The position numbers and the translations under genes are program-made. This document shows, one piece after another, positions 33,561 through 45,519 of a stretch of DNA of 58,532 nt. The notes under the pieces were generated by a model. The model was not told the DNA's origin, made no database searches, and saw only the letters and a program-made list of their open reading frames with translations. The stretch covers positions 1-58,532 of the forward strand of contig JARBJD010000406.1 of NCBI GenBank assembly GCA_033064195.1, given 5' to 3'. Position 1 is the first letter of the stretch. Each line of letters starts with the position of its first letter. Origin of the DNA: Blattamonas nauphoetae. Lineage: Eukaryota > Preaxostyla > Oxymonadida.

Positions 33561-35039
33561 AAACCGTTCAAAGAAGGCTCTCTTTAAGTCTCAACAGAGA
33601 CTGGGAGACGAGCCAAGTTGTGTTCGGCTTGAACGATGAGAAAGCCTTACAAACAACAAGGCAGTAGTATAGTAGACGATTTGGGAACCAGATTGAAATA
33701 GTCGTTGAAATCAGAAACGAAAAGTCAATTCCGATTGACCATTTCTAAATCTTGTATTAAAAGGAATTTAGGCCATTTCAATGATGCCAAAATTTGACCT
33801 AAATTCCAGAAATATGTTCAATATTTTGATCTCATTTTAAGCGTCAATTTTGAAGCAAATTTTTGCCATATTCCAAAAATGTTGTCACTTTTTTCGATGT
33901 TTTTTCACTTTTGAACTCGAACAAAGTGAATCCAACTTGAGAACCACTTCGAAAAAAATCAAAAAAAATTCTAAAATGTCGGAGACGATGTGAGTCGTCG
34001 ATCAAAACAATCTCGATGAAAATCGGTTGAGAATTCGTGGAGCTAGGTACCGAACTGTGGTCGAAAAAGTGATGAAAAAGTCGATTTTCAGATTTCGCTA
34101 CTAACCACTACTTTATGTCTCAAATTCACCTCAAACATCTTCTAAAATTACAAAATCGATTTCAGAAGGTGAGATTCGCGATAAAAAACACTTTTTGGAA
34201 AAAAAGTTTGATCCGACCCATTGAGGATTTTTACGAGTCGAAATTTTCGAGATAAGGTATGGACCCTGTCTTCCATCATCTTTCGCTCATGAAATCGTCC
34301 TCTTATGACGCCTTTTAGCATTAGATCAGTTAAGAACGCCTTCTGGCGACTTTTGGTTCGAACCATTTCACACCTCGATCGTTTTCACAATTTTTTCTCA
34401 ATTTTCATTTTTAACGATTTTCACGTCAACCACTTCACAATTACATTCAAGCGACGCTTTTTTGAGATTTCGAGTTTACTGGTGACATTAGTTCTCTCTG
34501 GAGGGTCGGTTTTTCACATCACACACTTGACACAACATTTCCGCCAACATTTTCACTATATGAATTTTTGCCCCGAATTTCTCCCACAAATCCTTCATTC
34601 TCACTGTCCGACAAAGCTGTGCTCAAATTTCGAGACACTTTTGTCGGATAGTTGTTCCATAATGTCACATTTTCGTGTTTCAACATCTCACGTTTTCACC
34701 GTGTTTGTCACTTCAAAAACACCTTCAACCCCTTTCTTCTCTCATCTTTCTTTCACCATTTCACATTCAATCTCTTCGTCATTCCTCTTCATTTTCGTCA
34801 TCTCACGAGCATTCTTTCGACCGTCTACACCTCACGAGCACATCATAACAACTCATTTTTTATCAACTCTTTTGCTTAATTGGAACAAAAGAATGTGAAT
34901 GAAGCAACAATGAAGTGGGCAAGTATGATAGCAAAGGCTGAGACGGAAGATGTGAAAATTGTGGGTAAGTATTGAGATTTACGAACGTGTTCAGACAAAT
35001 TTCACAAAATTAGAGTACTAAAATGTAAATGAAGTGAGA

Positions 35040-36330
35040 ATGAAACGATAAGGTGAAGTGACGTTCCAGATCTGCACGATCTTGATCCTTTGCGTTCCGT
35101 TGGTACACCACTTCACCTTATGAACGGGTTCGTCAAAATTTCACAAACAAAGAGAAAAAAAAGAGTGAGTGAAGTGAAAAGTAAACGATAAAACAAAATC
35201 TCGTACCAGATCTGAACGATCATTGTTTTTCGCATTTCGTTGGTACACCACTTCACTTTATGAACGGGTTTGGCAAAAATGTTTCTAATTAGAGTAAAAT
35301 TGTGAAGTGAAACAATGTTAGCAACGATAAAGTGAAGTGACGTACCAGATCTCTCCAGTCATTGTTTTTCTCACTTCGTTGGTACACCACTTCACCTTAT
35401 GAACGCGTTCAACGAAATTTCAGAAAACAAGAGGAATTAAGAGTGAGTGAAGTGAAAACTAAAAGATAAAACACATTCATGTACCAGATCTCACCGATCA
35501 TTTCAGATTGAGTCTCGTTGGTACACCACTTTGTTTTATCAAAGATTAGAGCAAAAATGTCAATAAAGAGATCAAAATTGTGAAGTGAAACAATGTTTGA
35601 AGTGATAAAACACATTCATGTACCAGATCTTACAGTTCGTTTTTATCTTGACGATCAAACATTTTTAGTTCTGTGTTCCACTTTGTTTTGATCAAAAAAG
35701 AGAATTGAAATCAAATAGTTGTGAAATGAAACGATAAGGTGAAGTGGTGTACCTGATCTGGATGATCACTTCAGATCGTGTTTTGTTGGTACACCGTTGT
35801 GTTTTAGAAAAAATGAAGAGTACAAATCGAAGAGTAGTGAAGTGTAAAAGGTGAAATGAAAGTCGAATCAAAGTAAAACAAAGTGGTGTACCAACGCATA
35901 CAATTTTATCGATGAATCACGAAGTTTTTTGAGCAAAGATGAGGATCAAAATTTTGTTCACGTCATTTTAAATTTTAATTTTGTAAAAAAGTGAGAGACA
36001 ATGAAAAAACTGACAATGAAGTGAAAATGAGAGGATAAAGTGAAGTGTTGTACCAGAAAAGAGAATGTCAAAAGTGAAGTGAAAATTCTGGTACGTCATT
36101 GTGTCTTATAAAGAGATAATACAAAAAGAGAGCAAACCTGTTTCAAATATTCAGAGAAAGACATTTTCGAAGCCTAAGACACAATAGTGTACCGACGATG
36201 GACGATCACGCAGATTGGGTACATGAAAGTGTTTTATAAAGAGATGAACAAAAAATAAGAGCAAACCTGTGGAGTGTCGGTTGTGCAACATCCTTTCAAA
36301 CGATAAAACACACTTGTGTACCTGAATGTT
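35040..36330. repeat. Stem-loop array in left Polinton terminal repeat
   Basis: Mirror of the array at 125-618 extended inward. GGTACACC and GTACCAGATCT alternate through the region with spacing near 139 bp in the outer part and less regular spacing inward. Each unit pairs over about 18 bp. Confidence 0.75.
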
Positions 36331-36719
36331 GAGGTCGAGTTTGGTTCGATCGGCGTTGGTACAAAAAAGAGTTTTATGAAAGAATGAATTGAACAAGAGA
36401 ACAAACCATTTAAGAATAAGTCGGAAACGAAATTTCAGAAGATAAGACACATTAGTGTACCTAAATGAGAGGAGAAGAAAAAAGTCGATGATCGAGAACA
36501 AGAATGAGATGTCAAAAAAGAAAAGAGAACAAATGAGAAAGTAGAAAGTGAAACACACCTAAATCAAACGGTAAAGAGTCGTCAGGAACGAGATGAAAGG
36601 ATCATGTCCCATTGAAGTACTTTCTCCGATCAAACAAGACTGATCGAACCCATCGATGTCAGAATTGAAGTCTCGGAAAGTCACAAATGATAAAAACAAC
36701 GATTGAAAATTTATTTTTG

Positions 36720-36742
36720 AATTTTTTAATTTGTATTAAATG
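36720..36742 (+). promoter_or_regulatory. T-rich start element, TAAATG type
   Basis: TTTTTTAATTTG followed by TATTAAATG, with the ATG being the start codon at 36740. Same design as 37150-37175. Confidence 0.5.
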
Positions 36743-37129
36743 AATCCAACTGCGATGTACAACGAAAGACGTCGAGTATGTTCTGAACAAGCATTAATTG
36801 AATCAATGAGAGAAGAGAACTGTTCGCTAGTCTCTGGGTATGTCAGAAATAATGTGCCGGTGACGTATGTTCATGAGGGAGTTGAATGGAGAATAAAACC
36901 AAAGTTGTGGAATCAAGGAAACCGACCACACATCGCAAAACGTCGACACTACACTCAATCATTCGTCGAAAATGAATTGAAGAAATACAATTGTGAGCTC
37001 GTAGGTGAGTACACCAAAGTTCTGGTTCCATTCACATATCGAGAGATTGGCGGAAGTGAAGTGTTCAGAATTAGACTTGATTCCTGGTTCAAGGCAACGA
37101 TAAAGCCCCATCAGAGAAAACAGAAATAA
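36740..37129 (+). CDS. Small Polinton end protein with two internal repeats
   Basis: 129 residues made of two related units of about 45 residues: NCSLVSGYVRNNVPVTY and NCELVGEYTKVLVPFTY. Each is preceded by a helix (ALIESMRE, FVENELKK) and followed by a basic strand-like segment. Similar NCxLVxxY modules occur in proteins of large DNA viruses, but I cannot name the family. The C-terminus is basic, which suggests nucleic-acid binding. The first third lies in the terminal repeat, so its upstream region and N-terminus are shared with the fibre-like gene at the other end. The start is supported by the TAAATG element at 36737. Confidence 0.6.
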   Translation: MNPTAMYNERRRVCSEQALIESMREENCSLVSGYVRNNVPVTYVHEGVEWRIKPKLWNQGNRPHIAKRRHYTQSFVENELKKYNCELVGEYTKVLVPFTYREIGGSEVFRIRLDSWFKATIKPHQRKQK

Positions 37130-37149
37130 ACGCTCAACTTTTTTTATTT

Positions 37150-37175
37150 TCGGATTTTTTAATTTGTAGTAAATG
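37150..37175 (+). promoter_or_regulatory. T-rich start element before PolB
   Basis: A T-run, AATTTGTAG, then TAAATG with ATG at 37173. Recurs upstream of most Polinton 2 genes. Confidence 0.5.
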
Positions 37176-40100
37176 GCGGCGACACTGAAATTTGTCACAG
37201 ACAGCATCACGAAAATTAGAACACTATTTCCAAACACCACCTTTGAATTCAAGGATGAACATGGCTATGATCGAACATACAATCCAAACATTAGAAACTA
37301 CCAACATCATCGTGCATATCTCCTGTCAATGCTCAAGAATCCAGATCTCCATTTTGAAGGAGAGATAAGGAATAATACCAACTATCAGATTGATGATTTT
37401 ATTCACAAACTGGAAGAGCACAATAACAATGCAATGATGAATGAAGAAGACAGCAAAGCAAGAATGCAAATCATGAAAGACAATCCAAGAGTGAACAAAG
37501 ATGAACTGAAGAAGCAGGTGTTCAAAATGACGTGGAAGCTGAAATCAATTGAAGAGAAGCTGATGGATCATTGGATGAAGAATCTACTGATCGTACAAAA
37601 GAAAAATGAACAAATGGAAAAGAGAGAAGTGCAGACATTTGAGGGATTTGAAGAATGTATTCTACTTGCTGAACCACGAGACAAAGCAGCATTCAATTCT
37701 TGTCTCATGAATGCACGAAGGAAGTTCAAAAAGAATGAGGTTGAGAAGGTTGAAGATAATGGAAAACCATATCAGTTGTACTTCCACAATCACTTGAAGA
37801 ACGTTGACGAAATTACAACCTTCATCAAAGCAGTGTTCGACAAAGAGAAGGATCATCCATTCAAGATCAGTCTTGACTTTGGAAAGATCATCGAAAGAAA
37901 AGACAAAGATGAGACAACATACAATGACTTCAGACCAGAATTGGAGAACACATCAAAGAGTTTCCCAACTGTGATCAGAAGTTCAGGAGACATCAACGAG
38001 TATTCAAAATATGCGATCAATCTGATCAAAGAATCACAGGAGAGAACACTAATGGATACGAAGACAATGTACATTGCCTTCCATTCCATTCTGGTTGCAG
38101 TCTATCGATTCCCAGTTGCAGGAAAAGCAAATGCAATTCTCACTGAACACATCAAAACGAGGAATGTTCGGTACATTGATTCTGAGTACAATATCTGCTT
38201 CTTTCAAGCACTATCATTCCTCACACTTCCTGAAGTTCAAGGTAAGAAAATATCAATCAATATGAGGAACAGTGAAGCCTACAGATTGTTCGCACAATGG
38301 ATGAATCTCACTCATCTCCAATCTCGACAATTGACCCCACATCTTCAGAATTATCCTGGGTTTGATATTGCATCAGACATTGAGAAAGAAATGATTCAAT
38401 TCAACATCACAGTTCACATATATGAATACGACGAAGACAAGAAGAAGTACCCGAACTCTAGTTCGACTAGTGACCCCCAAAGGGGTCGTTACTTCCTCAG
38501 TCAATCATACAGCAACGAAAATGATGATGCAAGAGTTCTCTCACTTCTGATGATTCCACTAACAGCCACACTCGTTCATGTGATGTTCATTGTGGATCCT
38601 GAGAAAATCACTGGATACAAACTCTGTCCCTACTGTCAGTCAAGAGGATTCCAAGTGAAGAATAAAAATTACAGCAGAGATTTTGAGAAGCATCTCAGAG
38701 AGTGCAAAGAACTTGATGGAAAACATGTGAAGAAGATCTCACTTGACAAGACACCAAGACCATACGTTCCACATATTCTCAACAATCGAACATTTGAATT
38801 TCTGATGGCACACAAAAGACAGGACGAATTCAAACCAACACAATACTACATCACATACGATTTCGAAACGATGGAAGATCTCATTCTTGACAATCTATTC
38901 TCTGATGACAATACACAATTGATCTCACACTTGAAACCTCTCTCCGTTGCATCAGCAATCAAATCAAAATCAGGAGTGAAGTCAATCTACTTTGATCTTC
39001 GAGATGGAAAAGACTTTGTAAAGCAATGGATCAGAGAACTCTTCAAATATGCTGAGACAGTTCGAGAAGACAACTACTATGAAGACCCAGAAATTCCCTC
39101 ACAAAATGAAGTCAGTGTGATTGGATTCAACAGTTCCAGATTTGACATCAATCTCATCTTCCGTGATCTCGTTGATCAGGATTGGAAAGTGGTGAGCTTC
39201 CTTGGATCCACAACGAAGTACAAACAAGTACTGATCCGACATGAGAAGACACAACAGGTTCTTCGCTTTATTGACATGATGTCGTATACAGGACCAATGA
39301 CATTGGATAATGCAGTCAAAGCCTTTGGAGGAAAGACTACTCTTCAGAAATCATTCTTTGCGTACGAATCGTTTGATTCATCTGACTACGATACAGTGTT
39401 GAGCAAACAAGAACCATTCTCCAAATATGAATTCTATTCCAGTCTGAACAATAGTGAAATGTCTGACACAGATTACCAATTGTACCTTGATGATTGGAAC
39501 AAGCAAGGATTCAAGAACAGATGGGAATATCTGAAATTCTACAACATCAGAGATGTCGAATGTATGATTGCACCTTTGGATAATCTCATTGATCTGAACT
39601 TCCAATACAAAGTGGACATGTTGCACAATCTCTCATTGTCCGCAAATGCATCTGCAATCAAGTATGCATGTGCCTACAAAGACTTTGATATCGATGATGA
39701 TTTCAATGGAGTGGATCAATCTGGAGAAATAAAAATCACCAAGCAATACTGGAAATACAAAGTGGAAGGATATAGGTACCAAGACCAGAAAGCTCATCGC
39801 AATTCTACCAACAATGTCACTGAAGCAGACTATGAGTGGTTTGTTCAACAGTGCAAAAAGTGTGCTATATCTGCAAATGTCACTTCACACAAGCAATCAA
39901 ACCAACATTGGATAGACTCGACAATTCGAAAGGACATTCAAAAGAGAACGTGAAGATCTGCTGTGATTACTGCAACACCTACAAGTCAGACCATGATGAA
40001 CATCTCACAAGATTGAGAATTCAACTGAAGAAGTATTGCATCTGGAAATCACTCCCAATGACTCTGACACATGAGCAAACATATCACAAGTTGAGAGCCG

Positions 40101-41584
40101 CAGTGACCGGTGGATTATCGAATGTTCAGCATCGACAGAATATCAAAGACGTGACACCGATCAATCACTTCAAATACGAAGACAACAAAGTCGTTTCCAA
40201 AGATACAGAACATAAAATGACTCATGTCTGTGGTGTTGACTTTAATTCACTGTATCCAAGTGCTTTTTCATCAATCAAGAACAAGAACAATCCATACACC
40301 AACCACAGAATGTACATGCCAGGAAGATGTTTGTTCACTGCTACAGGAGACAAAGAATGTCGCAAGATTATCGAAGACAAGAATCAGAAGACATTATTTG
40401 TTGCAGAACTGAAAGGACACATAGATGAGAAATATATTAATGATTTCATTAACTTCCCACCAATCTTCAGAAACATTGTGGTCAATACAACAGAAGAAAA
40501 CATTGGAGAGAAGACGTATTCGTTGATGAAGAAACATGGATTGAAGACTGATGACAAACAACGGAAGCTGACCCAACTCTTGAGTACACACGATCAGTAT
40601 ATGTTCTTTTCGACATACTATCTGTGGTTCCTCATCGACTACTGTCACTTCATTCTTGATGATATTAAGAGTGTGATGGTGTTCTCGAGACACGCTGGAT
40701 TCGAACCATTTGTGACATCATTCATGAATGATCGAATAGAAGCAATGAAGGTTGGAAACAAAGGAAAGGAACAGTTCTGTAAGACCAACTTGAATGGGAG
40801 TTATGGATACGATGGAATGAACACTGAGAAATACAACTCAATCACAATCTGCAATGAGAAGAGAACATATTTGAAACAGATGATGAAAGGATTTGTAGCG
40901 ACAAGAGAAATCAATGAGGACAACTACATTGTGATTGAAGACAGAGAGAAAGCATCATGCAAGACATGTCTGCAAGAAGCAGTATTCACACTCGACAATG
41001 CGAAGTTCTGGTATCTGAATTTCATCTACAATTTCATGTACAAGTGTCTAGATATGAACAAGATTCACTTCTGTGAGGGAGATACTGACTCTGCATACTG
41101 GGCAATCTCAGGTGATCCAAATGCAGGAATCCATCAACAATTTGAATATGTGATTGCTGACAAAGAATGCTATGATGCTCACAAATACGAATGGTTCCCC
41201 AATCCTGAAAAGGGAGTTGATGATGAGAAGAAGTTGTTGGGATTAGCAATTGAAAAGGAAGGTGAACAGATGATCTGTCTTGCACCAAAGTGTTACTCTC
41301 TCGATGAGAAATGTAAGATCAAAGGAGTGTCTCGAAAGAAAACAAATATCACAAGTGACGATTATGTGAAATGTCTTAATGGAGAGAAAACTGTGACTAC
41401 AACACTGAACTTTCAGACGAGAAGAGTCGTGAGTGAAGAGGACACCAATGGATTTGAGATTGCGAAAATACAACAACAGAAACTCAGTCTCAGTGGAATC
41501 CATCTGAAAGCAATCGTACTTGAAAATGAATCGTGTCCTCCATTCATTCATGGACTGAAAGCTACTGATTTTATAATTGAATAA
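37173..41584 (+). pseudogene. Protein-primed family B DNA polymerase of Polinton 2
   Basis: The N-terminal region has an OTU-protease-like segment (YNICFFQALSFL, about 38186), then a CxxC...H...C zinc-finger-like motif (LCPYCQSRGF, about 38620). Exonuclease motifs follow: YDFETMEDL (about 38857), GFNSSRFDINL and YNIRDVECM. A cysteine-rich HNH-like insert comes next (ICCDYCN, about 39950). Palm motifs are DFNSLYPSAF (A, about 40237), NLNGSYGYDG (B, about 40790) and EGDTDSAYW (C, about 41075). This is the usual order for Polinton polymerases, which replicate the linear element from protein-primed ends. It is a fossil with about one break. The start follows a TAAATG element. Confidence 0.88.
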
Positions 41585-41589
41585 ACACA

Positions 41590-41610
41590 AACTTTATTTT
41601 TGTATAAATG
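41590..41610 (+). promoter_or_regulatory. T-rich start element, TATAAATG
   Basis: TTTATTTTTG then TATAAATG; start codon at 41608. Confidence 0.5.
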
Positions 41611-42315
41611 AATACACGACAGATTAATACTTTAGTGAATAGGTTACTTCGGTGCACACAGCATTCCAAAAACGAAATAGTCGAAAAGAAATGGACTTTA
41701 ACGAACGTTTTACCTGTCTATCATGGCGCTGATTCTATTGGACCTTTTGATGGAAATGATGAAACATACTTCGAGGATTGGTTCAATGGAGGTTTATCTC
41801 CTGAATTATCACTACCTGATGGAAGAAGAGTAGTTCAACAATTTGTAAGCAACTTCCTAGGAGTTCGTATTCGGGATAGCACTGCTAAACTTGCATTCGA
41901 AGCATATCAATTTTATCATCACGAGGTGACTCAGAGAGTGAATTTTTCACCACGGATTCGAAGGCCTGCAGAGGCAAGACCAATACCAATTCCAGTGCAA
42001 AGACCAATAGCAATAGAATCACCTGAATCTCCAATCAAAATTGGACAGAAGAGAAACTTGAAATCAATGGGGTTTGAATATGAATATCCAATGAAGGAGA
42101 GGAAATTTGAAGAGGAGGACGATGATGACATAATTCCCAATCCACCAATGTCAATCAGAACAACTCCATTCAAACACCCTGTGAGAGAGATCAGACACTA
42201 CGAACCGACGACACAGCAAGTGCTCAATAAGTTGGCACAAATGAAAGGATTGTTTGATCATCAACAGAGAAACGATTCAGAAGATGAACAGATCAAAGCT
42301 GAGAACTCAATATAG
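41608..42315 (+). CDS. Unknown Polinton protein upstream of the integrase
   Basis: 235 residues, not recognised. The N-terminal 120 residues look globular (QFVSNFLGVRIRDSTAKLAF). The rest is proline-rich and charged, with short linear stretches (RPIPIPVQRP, FEEEDDDD), and is probably disordered. The start has a clear TATAAATG element. Element G begins at 42313, so the C-terminal limit is set by that insertion. Confidence 0.5.
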   Translation: MNTRQINTLVNRLLRCTQHSKNEIVEKKWTLTNVLPVYHGADSIGPFDGNDETYFEDWFNGGLSPELSLPDGRRVVQQFVSNFLGVRIRDSTAKLAFEAYQFYHHEVTQRVNFSPRIRRPAEARPIPIPVQRPIAIESPESPIKIGQKRNLKSMGFEYEYPMKERKFEEEDDDDIIPNPPMSIRTTPFKHPVREIRHYEPTTQQVLNKLAQMKGLFDHQQRNDSEDEQIKAENSI

Positions 42316-44197
42316 TGCGTCAAAAACCCGGTCTTTGTCAGAAACCCGGACTTTTTTCTCCAAGATCGATCCCACAGACAACATTTCTCCGAACCCAAAA
42401 TTTTTTGAGTCCCACTTTTTTTTTCGAAATGTTTGTCTCGACTCCAACAATCCATCGAGGTAGAAATCGAACCTCCTATTTAGGATCCCAGGACGGAGGT
42501 GCCTATTTAGGCACTTTTTTTGGCCCATTTTTTTGGCTCCAAAATAGGAGGTCCTTAACATTTAAGCTTGGAGGAGAAAAAATTGATGATCACATTTCTC
42601 CACGCCCGTTCAAAATTTTTCTTTCTCGTTTCATTTCTGGTGGTTTGGGATGGTTTTCTCTCGAAATGACAATTTTTTGAAAAATGAAATATCCTGGGGG
42701 GACCTGGGTGAAAATTTAGGGTCAAAAACTGAGTTCCCTGTATAATAAGCTTAGGATCATGAAAACTTGTTTTGATCATATCTCCACAACCAGACATAGT
42801 TTCGACATGAGGTTTTCACCAATATGGACAGGCTTCTGATTTGATCCCAGTGATCCCAGTCGGATCTGATCCCACCAAATACCTACAATACCATTTCGTT
42901 TCTTTCATTTCAAAAAAGTCTTCTTATATATGATATTTGAATGGAAAAAAAAGTAAAAAGGAAAATGGTCACTTCATAGATCATGAAAATGCAAACTTTG
43001 GGTGCTGCTGTTTCAGTTTGTTCTACAACAATAATTATAAAAACAAGTCGATAATGCGTTATTATGTCTTCTTTGATGGTTTTTTCTCACTGACTAAAGT
43101 CAATGAAGGGAATACATCGAAAAAAGAAGTGTTGGTGATTGTGATCGTGCGTGTTTTTGGGAAATAAGAGCTGTCTGAAATATTGAAGAGCATTATGTGA
43201 AAACAAGAAGTGAATTGAACATGATTAATGAAGTGATAATGAGAAAATCTCAAAGGAAAAGAGTTGAAATTTGATCTCAGTCCAAATTTAGGCACTGACA
43301 TCAATTGATCCCAGTTTTACCTATTTTGATGGGACTACTCAGATGCCTGAATATGGATGTTTTGGTGGATAGTGTATTTTTATGATATTTTTGAGAATTT
43401 TCGATGACCTCCTATTTTGGCGTTTTTGACATTTTTCGAGCTATTCTCAGAATCCCCCCCAACTCATCTCCCTCCAAGCACGATTCTATCAAATTTGATC
43501 ATTTGGATTCGATTCTGATTGTGTCTGCACCAATATAACGCAATTTGGAGACGGGTACATCATCCCAAGTCAAGTGACAGCTCTGCTTGCGCCCCCAGGT
43601 CAAAAACCCACAAAATTATCTCAACTGCCGCAGGGGGATTTTTTTCAAAAATTTCAGAAAAAAATATAATCCACCAAAACATCCATATTGGTGAAAACCT
43701 CATGTCGAAACTATGTCTGGTTGTGGAGATATGATCAAAACAAGTTTTCATGATCCTAAGCTTATTATACAGGGAACTCAGTTTTTGACCCTAAATTTTC
43801 ACCCAGGTCCCCCCAGGATATTTCATTTTTCAAAAAATTGTCATTTCGAGAGAAAACCATCCCAAACCACCAGAAATGAAACGAGAAAGAAAAATTTTGA
43901 ACGGGCGTGGAGAAATGTGATCATCAATGTTTTCTCCTCCAAGCTTAAATGTTAAGGACCTCCTATTTTGGAGCCAAAAAAATGGGCCAAAAAAAGTGCC
44001 TAAATAGGCACCTCCGTCCTGGGATCCTAAATAGGAGGTTCGATTTCTACCTCGATGGATAGTTGGAGTCGAGACAAACATTTCGAAAAAAAAAGTGGGA
44101 CTCAAAAAATTTTGGGTTCGGAGAAATGTTGTCTGTGGGATCGATCTTGGAAAAAAAGTCCGGGTTTTTGACAGGGATCCGGGTTTTTGAGGCACTA
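42313..44197. mobile_element. Foldback TA-flanked element G inserted in Polinton 2
   Basis: 1,885 bp with long inverted arms of about 500 bp (42313-42820 and 43690-44197). Ends read TAGTGC inward, bounded by TA on both sides (42311-42312, 44198-44199), a Tc1/mariner-like footprint. The arms hold short motifs such as CCTATTTAGG and CTATTTAGGCAC. The interior (43340-43690) is related to element F. The unique middle (42840-43340) is AT-rich and has no credible coding frame. It sits between the unknown gene at 41608 and the integrase. Confidence 0.82.
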
Positions 44198-44199
44198 TA

Positions 44200-45417
44200 A
44201 TGAAAAATCAAAAGCAGATGGAACACTTTATTACATCACACATTCTGGATGCAAATAAAATGAACAGAGACACATTCGTTCGAGCCTCGATAAACAGAAA
44301 GATTGCGAACGAAGATCTTGACTTCATTCTGACTCACACAAAACAAATCCCATTCGGAGGAAGATCATTTCAGGATTGGTATGAGGAATTCGATCACAGA
44401 TGGAGTGTAGCACATCCGAGGAAAATCCAGAGAGAAAAAGGAAGTGACAGAATGATTATTGATCAACCAATGATTCCAAAAGCAACAGAAAAAATTGTGT
44501 ATCCATTTCGATCAAAAATGCAGTTCATGTCCAAAGCAATTACTGGTGATCCACAGAAGACATCAGACAGAAAGGTTCCACAGAATTGTGATCGACCATA
44601 CTTTTCTCCCAAGTTCGGATCATGGGAAATTGATCTGGTTTTCATTCAATCACCAACGTCGAAAACAGTACTTCAGATATACCTCTTCGCAATTAACATC
44701 AACACAAAATACCTGGTAGTCATTCCAGTTCTGGATAAATCATGGAGCAAAGTCAAGACTGCAATCAATGATCTGATACATCATCGTGGAGTTCATGTCA
44801 ACAACATTCGAGGAGATGGTGAAGCAGCATGGACAAGTAGAGAAGCATCAGAGTTTTTCAAGGATCAGAATGTCAGTACATATTTCACAAGCTCACCATT
44901 CACAAATCATAATCGAATTGTTGATCGAGTGATCAGAACAATCAGAGATGGATTCCAAGACAATGCAACACAAATGGCAAATCATTCACTGATGAATCAG
45001 ATGGTGGAATACTACAACATGACTCCACATCGAGCGTACTGGAACAAGTTCACTCCACAGCAGGCACAAAACAATCGTGAAATCGAAGCACTGTATATCT
45101 CCAGTTGTGAAGAACAATTGAAGACCATCCAAAGACAACAGACAACACAGATGTTATGGAAATACAAACCAGGAAACATTCTGTTGATCCACCTTGATCT
45201 GGACAAGACTGTTGCCAAGTTTCAGAAGAAGCGTAGACAGTTTCAATTCGTGGGGAAATTCATCGAATACAAACACGGTAATGTCGTAGCTACTCTACTG
45301 AATGGACTCACATGTTTGTCAAAAGTGGTGTACGTTCCAATCCAACACACCAAGTTCCATGCAGACTCTATTGACGACTTAACTCCAGAGTTCATTGCTG
45401 AATTCGGTCTTCTCTGA
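44200..45417 (+). CDS. Polinton integrase, retroviral (rve) type
   Basis: 405 residues. The catalytic core of the retroviral integrase fold spans about 135-290: WEIDLVF with the first aspartate, then a strand-rich stretch (YLFAININTKYLVVIPVLD) and RGDGEAAW with the second. SPFTNHNRIVDRVIRTIR is the helix where the third acidic residue normally sits. The C-terminal part (WKYKPGNILLIHLD to GNVVATLLNGL) resembles the SH3/chromo-like tail of Polinton integrases. In this family it inserts the linear element, producing short target duplications. The start is directly after element G. Confidence 0.85.
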   Translation: MKNQKQMEHFITSHILDANKMNRDTFVRASINRKIANEDLDFILTHTKQIPFGGRSFQDWYEEFDHRWSVAHPRKIQREKGSDRMIIDQPMIPKATEKIVYPFRSKMQFMSKAITGDPQKTSDRKVPQNCDRPYFSPKFGSWEIDLVFIQSPTSKTVLQIYLFAININTKYLVVIPVLDKSWSKVKTAINDLIHHRGVHVNNIRGDGEAAWTSREASEFFKDQNVSTYFTSSPFTNHNRIVDRVIRTIRDGFQDNATQMANHSLMNQMVEYYNMTPHRAYWNKFTPQQAQNNREIEALYISSCEEQLKTIQRQQTTQMLWKYKPGNILLIHLDLDKTVAKFQKKRRQFQFVGKFIEYKHGNVVATLLNGLTCLSKVVYVPIQHTKFHADSIDDLTPEFIAEFGLL

Positions 45418-45497
45418 CCACAGAACTTCGTTCGCTTCAATCTAGCGTAGTGCGATCTTCGATCTGAGAACTTTGTTCGTTTTCAATAATGTTTCAA

Positions 45498-45519
45498 ATA
45501 TTTTTATTTCACTTAAATG
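45498..45519 (+). promoter_or_regulatory. T-rich start element, TTAAATG
   Basis: ATATTTTTATTTC then ACTTAAATG; start codon at 45517. Confidence 0.5.

Larger units (their letters stand above)
27927..33646 (+). mobile_element. DIRS-like retroelement, right copy (DIRS-2)
   Basis: Inverted terminal repeats lie at about 27927-27984 and 33589-33646. Parts match DIRS-1: gag-like frame, then reverse transcriptase, RNase H and tyrosine recombinase, then a 75 bp tandem array with four units. It is interrupted by the TA-flanked element F within the recombinase region. It is broken, with F and about one further break. Its 3' terminal repeat is 16 bp from the Polinton end at 33663. Confidence 0.85.
18246..35665. 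repeat. Right arm of the large inverted duplication
   Basis: Mirror copy of 1-12022. It is longer because it holds the C+D pair (19428-24225) inside the surface gene and the TA-flanked element F (32044-32857) inside the DIRS-like element. At its inner end the surface gene continues upstream to about 17101, sequence the left arm lacks. At its outer end it passes into the Polinton at 33663-57243. The limit of 35665 reflects only where the mirrored left arm is cut by the window edge. Confidence 0.93.
33663..36880. repeat. Polinton 2 left terminal inverted repeat
   Basis: About 3.2 kb, inverted match to 54065-57243. The outermost 70 bp have diverged more than the rest, apart from the AGTAGT tip. 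It includes the 139 bp stem-loop array and, at its inner end, the promoter and first codons of the gene at 36740. The outer 2 kb has several protein-like scraps but no credible gene. Confidence 0.9.

Noticed and set aside
1-35665. Pure assembly artefact as explanation of the inverted arms
   Set aside because: Arms differ by insertions, repeat number and substitution patches, so they are distinct sequences; a false join between two loci is still possible and is listed as a refuting outcome.
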